Below are positions 6,857-11,539 of a stretch of 11,539 nt of DNA, in pieces (the first letter of the stretch is position 1; the number at the start of each line of letters is the position of its first letter). This DNA is from an uncultured bacterium (GTDB lineage: Bacteria; Bacillota_A; Clostridia; Lachnospirales; Lachnospiraceae): the NCBI GenBank assembly GCA_905215045.1, contig CAJMOO010000060.1:1-11539 (forward strand), written 5' to 3'. The notes beneath the pieces are model-generated. The model was given only the letters and a program-made list of their open reading frames with translations, was not told where the DNA came from and made no database searches. Made by a program: the position numbers and the translations under genes.

Positions 6857-8080
6857 TCATATCTTTAAGATAACCGTGATCAAAAGAGAGTTCCCATCTT
6901 CACTTGATGCCACGATCTTCCCATGATGTGCTTCAACCACAGCTTTTGCGACCGATAAGCCAATGCCATAACCGCCGGTCTTGGAATTTCTTGATTCATC
7001 CGTTCTGTAAAACCGGTCAAATAAATGATCAATATTTTCTTTTGTCAGTGGCTGTGAGGTATTGTATATAGATAAAATAATATTTTTCCCTTTATGTGCA
7101 GCTGTCAGTCTGATCTGTCCCTGCTCGGTACAATATTTGACCGCGTTGTCCAGCAAAATGGAGATTAGCTGCCGGATTGTTTTTTCATCTCCTTTAAGCG
7201 ACAACATCGGTTCAATATCTACCATAAAATTTTTTCCTTTGACCTTGGCAAGTCCTTGAAATGACTGAGCTTCTTCTAATATTACTTCCGAAAATGGGAA
7301 TTCGATCATCGTTGTTTTTGTCTGTTTTTCTTCCATCCGTGACAAATAGATCAGATCATTTGTAAGACCTACAAGCCGCTTTGTCTGTAACTGAATATCA
7401 TCAAGCCATTCATTCTCTCCGTATTCCATCTCTAAGATCGATGTATCTGCATCAATGATCGTAAGCGGTGTCTTGATCTCATGTCCTGCATCTGTGATAA
7501 AGCGTTTTTGTTTTTCATAGCTTTCTGCCACTGGCTCAATTGCCCGTTTTGAAAGCAACACCACCAAAATAAAAACGGTGCTAACACCAAAAATAGAGAC
7601 AAAAAAGCTAGTGACAAGAAAAGTCTGAAATGACATCATGGATTTTGTACAATCCAGAAAATATATTTTTACTCCGTTTGAAGTATTTTCTTTCATATAT
7701 CTGTATTTTGAAATAAATCCACAGTTCTTGTTACTTCTATTGATTTTTTGTGCATATTTGATCGCTGTTTCTTCATCGATCGCTGAGATATTATCGGTAT
7801 CCGCTTCACATATCTGTCTGTTATTGCTCAAAAATACAGAAAAATAGCGGGACTCAAAGGAAGTTTCTGGTGATATTCCATTTGTCTTTTTATGTTGAGA
7901 TTTATAGAGATTTTCTGGCAATTCTCCATCATTCTCTTTCAGGAAATCTAAGATCGTATCTGCATTATGACTCATCTCCCGGTAATTCAGCAAATTGATC
8001 GATCCAAGAATCAGAAATAATACAATGATCGTTGATGTCATGGAAATCGCTATAAATTTTATTCGAAGTTTTCGGATCAT
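6857..8080 (-). CDS. Membrane sensor histidine kinase
   Basis: A 407-residue two-component sensor. Seen: first membrane helix about residues 8-31, an extracytoplasmic sensing region of about 120 residues (32-150) that I do not recognise, a second helix about 155-176, then the HisKA dimerisation helix with phospho-acceptor His200 in GHEIKTPLT, the N box DNAVKY (Asn312), FDRFYR (354-358) and the G box GGYGIGL (369-375) of the ATPase domain. All catalytic boxes are present, so the kinase looks functional. There is no HAMP domain of obvious length between helix 2 and HisKA. The start overlaps the response regulator stop (ATGA), with GGAGGT 7 nt upstream inside the regulator gene, so translation is coupled. 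Its cognate regulator is broken, so its present target is unknown. Confidence 0.95.
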   Translation of the reverse strand: MIRKLRIKFIAISMTSTIIVLFLILGSINLLNYREMSHNADTILDFLKENDGELPENLYKSQHKKTNGISPETSFESRYFSVFLSNNRQICEADTDNISAIDEETAIKYAQKINRSNKNCGFISKYRYMKENTSNGVKIYFLDCTKSMMSFQTFLVTSFFVSIFGVSTVFILVVLLSKRAIEPVAESYEKQKRFITDAGHEIKTPLTIIDADTSILEMEYGENEWLDDIQLQTKRLVGLTNDLIYLSRMEEKQTKTTMIEFPFSEVILEEAQSFQGLAKVKGKNFMVDIEPMLSLKGDEKTIRQLISILLDNAVKYCTEQGQIRLTAAHKGKNIILSIYNTSQPLTKENIDHLFDRFYRTDESRNSKTGGYGIGLSVAKAVVEAHHGKIVASSEDGNSLLITVILKI

Positions 8081-8627
8081 CCTCCCACCTCCAAAATATA
8101 TTCTGCGTGACTTGCCTCTGTAATCTGAAGATTTGCGTGGAGTGCTTCTAATTTCTTTCTAAGATAAGAAATGTACATCCATACAACGTTCGTCTGTACC
8201 TGTTTTTCATCTCCCCAGATTTTTTCCAACAGACGTTTGTGCGTGATACTGTGGCCCTGATTACATAAAAACATCTCCATCATCTGAAATTCCTTATTTG
8301 CAAGACGAAAACTTCCTGTTGGTGATGTCAGTTCAAAAGTCGCTCTGTTTAATGTGATATTTCCGACATGCAAAATTGATTCTGTTTGTGTTGTCTGCGT
8401 TCTGATCATAGTACGGATTCTTGCCAACAATTCTTTTGCCGCAAATGGTTTTGTGAGATAATCATTCGCTCCAAGATCCAGTCCTTCTACTTTATCGTCA
8501 ATCTCTGCTTTCGCTGTCAGCATCAGAATTGGAATCAGATTTTTCTTATCTCTGATGGTTTTTAATACTTCCTCGTAACTAACGCTCTTGATAATGATCT
8601 TTCATCTTCTGCAAGTAATAACCGCAT
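8077..8627 (-). pseudogene. OmpR-family response regulator disrupted by an out-of-frame internal deletion
   Basis: From the ATG at 8627, with a strong GGAGGA 8 nt upstream, translation gives MRLLLAEDERSLSRALVT, a typical receiver N-terminus with acidic pocket residues, then RKY and stop (TAA 8562-8564). From about 8571 a different frame (offset 2) reads EEVLKTIRDKKN, then LMLTAK, the switch Thr and the conserved Lys in LTKPF, and a complete winged-helix DNA-binding domain ending EVGG. By comparison with the family about 44 residues are missing, including the phosphoacceptor Asp block (DxMMPxxDG); the loss is not a multiple of three. The first ATG in the downstream frame (8523) has no ribosome site. 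The product is probably not made, or only as a receiver-less DNA-binding fragment. A sequencing or assembly error is possible but must explain both the missing block and the frame change. Confidence 0.88.
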
Positions 8628-8671
8628 TGTGGAATTCCTCCTTTTTTGCATACTTCTCTGATTTTTGATTT

Positions 8672-8677
8672 ATTATA
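8672..8677 (-). promoter_or_regulatory. Putative -10 of the two-component operon promoter
   Basis: TATAAT on the minus strand, 45 bp before the regulator ATG. No good -35 lies 16-18 bp upstream. Instead there are AT-rich near-repeats (CTGTGAACAATTCC and CTCACAAATTCATAAC, about 8685-8721). Such spaced direct repeats at the -35 are typical of OmpR-type autoregulation, so this promoter may have depended on the now broken regulator. Confidence 0.4.
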
Positions 8678-8752
8678 GATGGAAAATGTTATGAATTTGT
8701 GAGAAATGGAATTGTTCACAGAACTTTGACATTTTTATGTATCTATCACCAG

Positions 8753-8799
8753 AAAAAGGCATCCAAACTTAGAATTTCTATGCTAAGCCTGAATGCCTT
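8753..8799 (-). terminator. Terminator facing the accessory cassette
   Basis: On the minus strand AAGGCAT (8799-8793) pairs with ATGCCTT (8762-8756), with inner CA/TG and CTTAG/CTAAG helices and a 10-base loop, followed by TTTTT (8757-8753). It probably ends leftward transcripts from the secreted-protein gene about 170 bp upstream, and protects the two-component promoter. Confidence 0.75.
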
Positions 8800-8966
8800 C
8801 TTTCTTATTATTTTACTTTTATTACTTTTCATGTCCGTTCTGGATAATATTTACTTTTCAAGGTTCATCCGACCAATGCATCTTAGTCGGAAAGCTCATG
8901 ATTCTGAGAGCCTATTAAAATATAAAGGGCAGAATTCTATCTTCTACCCCTTATATTTTTATATCA
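8800..8966 (-). other. Non-coding stretch with two hairpins (long 3' region or small RNA)
   Basis: No convincing gene is seen on either strand between the terminator and the secreted-protein stop. It holds TCCGAC/GTCGGA (8868-8873 with 8886-8891; loop contains ATGCAT) and a 13-bp stem with one G-U pair, AAAATATAAAGGG (8917-8929) with 8947-8959, whose loop contains AGAATTCT. The second stem lacks a T-run on the minus strand, so it is a poor terminator alone; the true terminator is farther left. It could be a stable 3' UTR or a processed RNA. Confidence 0.45.
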
Positions 8967-9612
8967 TTATTTCATATCCTTACTAACAATAAAGACAATC
9001 CCTATTGGTATTTTCACTTTTCCTGTTGTAATTTTATCATCAAAAAATAAGTCTTTTTCATAAAGTTGAATACTATAGCTTTGATAAAAAATACATGCTT
9101 TGATATTTTTCTCATATCCATTTTTCACATTGACATATTGTGAGTCAGAAATTAGCACTTTATTTTTTGGATGAATATTTTTTTCAACAACTTTTTTTAA
9201 AATTCGCAGATTTTTGTTATTATAATCTTTATTTACTTGATATTCTATTGATAACTTTTCACGAAATTGCATACCACCTTTCGGTGACTCATACCAAGAA
9301 GAATAAACTGGTTCTTGTAGTTCCTTTTTTTCATCTTTAACTTTAATATAATATTCTCCAAATCCAATATCTACAACATTTGATTTATCCGTTATTCTTT
9401 TATTTCCTATGATTTTTTTATCCAATGGAATATATCTAATGCTTTCAACGTTTGATACATCTTTTATATAGAAAGATAATAAGCTATTTTCCATATCTTT
9501 TGATTTTTTATCATTCGCAAATACATTTTCTGTCTTTCCACTTAATATCAACATACCTAATAAACATATAATTACAACTACATATTTTTTTTATCTTGTT
9601 TTCTTTTATCAT
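8967..9612 (-). pseudogene. Secreted protein of unknown function with frameshifted signal peptide (A8 tract)
   Basis: The open frame from ATG 9554 encodes 195 residues but begins inside a hydrophobic stretch, without a ribosome site. An ATG at 9612 reads MIKENKIKK and then leaves frame at a run of eight A (plus-strand T8, 9585-9592). Removing one A joins the two parts into a classic signal peptide, MIKENKIKKYVVVIICLLG followed by MLILSGKTENVFA, with likely cleavage after VFA, and a 214-residue protein. As written, the TAA at the tract stops this frame. The mature part is Lys/Glu-rich, mostly beta-like, with no family I recognise and no catalytic motif. It follows the toxin/immunity pair in the same direction, so an accessory, resistance or modulating role is possible. 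It could be a true pseudogene, phase-variable, rescued by polymerase slippage, or a homopolymer sequencing error. Confidence 0.65.
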
Positions 9613-9638
9613 GATTTTTTCATATCCAATCGTATGTT

Positions 9639-9677
9639 ATCAAGCAGAAAATATCTCAAATAAATTCTCTGCTTGAT
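9639..9677 (-). promoter_or_regulatory. Intergenic hairpin between the small membrane protein and secreted-protein genes
   Basis: A 10-bp perfect stem, ATCAAGCAGA (9639-9648) with TCTGCTTGAT (9668-9677), around a 19-base AT-rich loop. It is not followed by a T-run on the minus strand, so it is more likely a processing or stability element, or a partial terminator that lowers expression of the downstream gene. Confidence 0.4.
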
Positions 9678-9690
9678 TAAAATCCTTTTA

Positions 9691-9870
9691 TTATCTATTT
9701 TTTATAAACCTTCTAATATTTTCCTCACATCTATATCCTAAAACACAAAATAATAATGCTTGTATTCCTCTTCCTACTGCATTATTAATGTCTGGAGTTA
9801 GAACAATAAAAAATAAAATAAGATAACCAATTCCTATAATTAAATATCTATTATTTTTTTTATTTTTCAA
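9691..9870 (-). CDS. Small two-helix membrane protein, candidate immunity protein
   Basis: A 59-residue frame beginning with TTG, just 14 nt after the stop of the cationic secreted protein. AGGTAGGTG lies 7 nt before the TTG, a good ribosome site; the nearby ATG (9874) hits a stop after two codons. The protein has a basic head (MKNKKNNR), a hydrophobic helix (about 9-25, YLIIGIGYLILFFIVL), a short polar turn (TPDINN), a second weaker helix (about 34-46) and a basic tail (RRFIKNR). Small basic membrane proteins directly downstream of secreted cationic toxins are commonly bacteriocin immunity proteins; that role is inferred from context and shape, not from a family match. Other options are a holin-like or regulatory small protein. 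Confidence 0.65.
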   Translation of the reverse strand: MKNKKNNRYLIIGIGYLILFFIVLTPDINNAVGRGIQALLFCVLGYRCEENIRRFIKNR

Positions 9871-9884
9871 TTCATTTCACCTAC

Positions 9885-10469
9885 CTAAAACAAAACAAAT
9901 ACAATTAATCTTGCTCCTATTCCCGCAAATGTTTTTGGAATTCCTACTTTTTGTAATGCATGCTGAATTGCGTCTGTAATTGTCCCCTCTGCATTAGCTG
10001 CGATATTAAGAACTGCTGATACTTTTTGATATGTAAGATACTTCTCAACCTTTTCTGCTGCTGCTTTTGGTAATTTTTTTGCAGCCTTTCGAATTGCCTT
10101 CTCAAATGCTTTAGCTCCTATATGTTTAAGTTTTTTTAACATCGCTTTAGCTGCTATCTTTGCAGCCTTTGATTTTACCCCTCTTCCATAACCATTACTC
10201 ACATTGATATTATCCTCCTTTAATGAATCATTAAAGGCTTGAGCAAATGCACTCATTTCACTTTTAGTTAATGTAGTTTCTGCATCAGATGATTGTGTAC
10301 TTATTCCGTATATGATATCATTTTCATCAAAAATATCATCACTCAACGATACATCTTCCTCCGTTGCTGTAATTTCATCAGCATAAACATTAACTCCTGA
10401 AAGAGCCGTAGTTCCAATAATAACTGAAGATAAAACAATTGCTACATTCTTTTGAAATTTAAAATTCAT
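9885..10469 (-). CDS. Secreted cationic preproprotein, putative toxin/bacteriocin
   Basis: A 194-residue exported protein in three visible parts. Residues 1-30 are a Sec signal peptide (KFQKN, hydrophobic core, likely cut after VYA). Residues 31 to about 92 are acidic (TEEDV, DDIFDENDI). From a glycine-rich link GYGRG (93-97) onward the protein is strongly basic, with about 16 Lys/Arg in residues 99-143 in an amphipathic Ala/Lys helix pattern, followed by a more neutral helix (145-175) and a hydrophobic end (RLIVFVLF). The acidic part could neutralise the basic part until cleavage. The layout recalls the group annotated as SAR2788-like putative toxins in Gram-positives, but I am not sure. AGGGAGGG lies 6 nt before the ATG. 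It is the first gene of a cassette with its own strong promoter; no peptidase-transporter is in the window, consistent with Sec export. It could also be a wall-binding or adhesive peptide. Confidence 0.7.
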   Translation of the reverse strand: MNFKFQKNVAIVLSSVIIGTTALSGVNVYADEITATEEDVSLSDDIFDENDIIYGISTQSSDAETTLTKSEMSAFAQAFNDSLKEDNINVSNGYGRGVKSKAAKIAAKAMLKKLKHIGAKAFEKAIRKAAKKLPKAAAEKVEKYLTYQKVSAVLNIAANAEGTITDAIQHALQKVGIPKTFAGIGARLIVFVLF

Positions 10470-10509
10470 AGATGTCCCTCCCTATTGCTAGATTGTTATT
10501 TCGTTAACC

Positions 10510-10538
10510 ATATTAGTCCTACCAATTTTTTATGTCAA
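10510..10538 (-). promoter_or_regulatory. Promoter of the putative toxin cassette
   Basis: On the minus strand a perfect TTGACA (10533-10538), 17-bp spacer and TAATAT (10510-10515). The predicted start is about 10503, leaving a 34-nt leader with the SD AGGGAGGG (10476-10483). No obvious operator dyad overlaps it; TTGAT/ATCAA (about 10588-10603) lies farther upstream. Confidence 0.75.
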
Positions 10539-10740
10539 TAGTTTTTTGGTTTATTATTATATACAAAACTAATTGTTTTAATGATATTGATTTTTTTATC
10601 AAAATGATTTAGACTGCAGATACTAGTAGATAGAGGATATGCTATTAGTCTTTGTCGGCAGTATAGAGCTGGGGTTTTCCGCCTTTCTAATCAAGAATTT
10701 TTACTTTATTATTTTGGAATTAAATTATATTTATATATAT
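10539..10740. other. Spacer with a short, richer-GC open stretch of unknown origin
   Basis: No gene with a start is seen here. From 10608 to 10742 the plus strand stays open for 44 codons in one frame (LVDRGYAISLCRQYRAG in its middle, then LSNQEFLLYYFG) with no start codon in place. Bases 10611-10690 are visibly richer in G/C than both flanks. It may be the remnant of a lost gene or mobile-element end; I cannot identify it. Confidence 0.3.
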
Positions 10741-10770
10741 AAAAAGCAATCAAATTATTGATTGCTTTTT
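10741..10770 (-). terminator. Terminator after the phosphatase remnant
   Basis: A 13-bp perfect stem (AAAAAGCAATCAA, 10741-10753, with 10758-10770) and a 4-base loop, with T-runs on both strands. In the leftward direction it closes the phosphatase transcript 34 bp after its stop and insulates the toxin cassette. Confidence 0.82.
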
Positions 10771-10803
10771 TGTTTTCAGAAAGAGATTTTGTCAATAGTG
10801 ATT

Positions 10804-11277
10804 TTACAAATGCATTAAAGAACATCCATGTCCAACAATCAGAATTGTATCATCATCTGAATACTTTGCTTGTATATCCTCTAAAAAATCATAATGTCTT
10901 TTGATCACATCTTGAATTTCCTCACCTTCATATGATCGATAATCCATTTGCATATCATTTAACCAATCTGGAGATTCTATATGCAGCCGATCTACTATTT
11001 CCGAAGATACTCCTTCCATAATTCCAAAATTTATTTCTTTTAGTCTTTTATCGTATACAAGCTCTACCTCTCTATCTTCTAATAAGATTTCTGCGGTTTC
11101 TACTGCTCTTCCAAGATTGGAAGAATACGCTCTTGTAATCGGAATGTCTAATAATTGTCTTCTCATATCTTGTACTTATTTTTGTCCTGTCTTGCTCAAT
11201 GGAGAATCACACCATCCCTGAGTCAGTCGTATTTCATTAAAATATGTTCTTCCATGTCTAACAAAAATAAGTTTCAT
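10804..11277 (-). pseudogene. Histidine phosphatase (phosphoglycerate-mutase-like) with premature stop and short C-terminus
   Basis: From ATG 11277 (AAAGGAA ribosome site upstream) the frame reads MKLIFVRHGRTYFNE, giving the catalytic RHG motif (His8), then GWCDSPLSKTGQK and an in-frame TAA (11176-11178). Immediately after the stop the same frame continues VQDMRRQLLDIP..AYSSNLGRAVETAEIL and reaches the second catalytic site VGHG, ending at 10804. Frame is unchanged on both sides, so this is a nonsense codon rather than an indel; relatives usually carry a Gln or similar polar residue there, so CAA to TAA is a simple explanation. About 155 residues are covered, where the family has about 190-210, so the C-terminal part is also missing; after Met-His a +1 frame (FVKSLLTKSL..) stays open to 10709. 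A protein from 11166 would lack His8 and be inactive. Confidence 0.85.
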
Positions 11278-11341
11278 ACTGCATTCCTTTCTTCTTACGT
11301 TGCTTTGATTCTATGCCCATCTTAGCAGAAAAAACTTTTTA

Positions 11342-11539
11342 TTACAATCCTGGTTCATCTACATCTTTTAATAGTTCTGAAATATCTCCACAAATATACC
11401 ACTGCTCTTTTACTGGAATATACTTATAAAAATAGGTTTCTTTTTTAATATCTTTCTTTAAAATTTATTTTTTTGAAAGCTCTTTCTCTTTATTTTTTTG
11501 TTTTTTATTTTCTATTTCTCTCATAATACTATATGTCAT
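11342..11539 (-). pseudogene. 3' end of an unknown gene with an in-frame stop, cut by the window edge
   Basis: In one minus-strand frame, the edge reads MTYSIMREIENKKQKNKEKE..KK, then TAA (11465-11467), then 40 open codons (ILKKDIKKETYFYKYIPVKEQ.., ..DISELLKDVDEPGL) to TAA at 11342-11344. The last part has the composition of a real C-terminus (Trp, Tyr, Cys, balanced charges) and no start codon of its own. It could be a gene broken by a nonsense change, or two unrelated pieces that share a frame by chance; the left piece is almost all Lys/Glu/Asn and may be a low-complexity linker. The ATG at the edge may not be the start. I do not recognise the family. It precedes the phosphatase by 64 nt in the same direction. 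Confidence 0.5.

Noticed and set aside
8699..8986. 95-codon plus-strand frame
   Set aside because: It starts with GTG without a ribosome site, crosses a terminator and two hairpins, and has hydrophobic low-complexity content from T-rich DNA.
10639..10761. 40-codon plus-strand frame starting MLLVFVGSIE
   Set aside because: GAGG is only 2 nt from the ATG, the second half is poly-Tyr/Ile from A/T repeats, and it runs into the terminator stem.
1..11539. CRISPR array, tRNA/rRNA genes, insertion sequence ends, replication origin
   Set aside because: No regularly spaced direct repeats, no tRNA cloverleaf or rRNA-like sequence, no transposase and no flanking inverted repeats were noticed.

Overview
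The window looks like a chromosomal segment of a low-GC anaerobic Firmicute, most likely Clostridia and probably Lachnospiraceae. This rests on strong GGAGG ribosome sites, AT-rich promoters with 17-bp spacers, the protein sequences of CarB, the NCS2 permease and the two-component proteins, and a gut-clostridial style. The genus is not determined.

Left part (1-6206), intact and housekeeping: carB (large subunit of carbamoyl phosphate synthetase) runs leftward with no carA beside it. Divergent from it is an NCS2-type purine (guanine/hypoxanthine-like) permease. The 467-bp gap between them is rich in signals: a near-perfect dyad, a first promoter, a 140-nt structured transcript closed by a strong terminator, a second promoter, and a tiny upstream reading frame and hairpin that occlude or reposition the permease ribosome site. 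A bidirectional terminator separates the permease from a convergent secreted NlpC/P60 cell-wall hydrolase with two SH3 domains.

Middle part (6251-8677): a leftward operon of response regulator, sensor histidine kinase and small alarmone (ppGpp-type) synthetase. It resembles the RelPRS arrangement known from Streptococcus mutans. The response regulator is broken: an out-of-frame internal deletion has removed the phosphoacceptor region, while kinase and synthetase remain open.

Right part (8753-11539), accessory and AT-rich: a leftward cassette with its own TTGACA promoter encodes a secreted preproprotein (signal peptide, acidic spacer, strongly cationic C-terminal half). It is followed 14 nt later by a previously easy-to-miss 59-aa two-helix membrane protein with a TTG start. 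I read this pair as a toxin/bacteriocin and its immunity protein; this is inference. Downstream is a secreted protein of unknown function whose signal peptide is put out of frame by one extra A in an A8 tract. Upstream are a histidine phosphatase gene interrupted by an in-frame TAA and apparently lacking its C-terminus, and, at the window edge, the end of an unknown gene also containing an in-frame TAA. The accessory side is therefore partly decayed, or contains frame-restoring/phase-variable sites, whereas the toxin and its small partner are intact.
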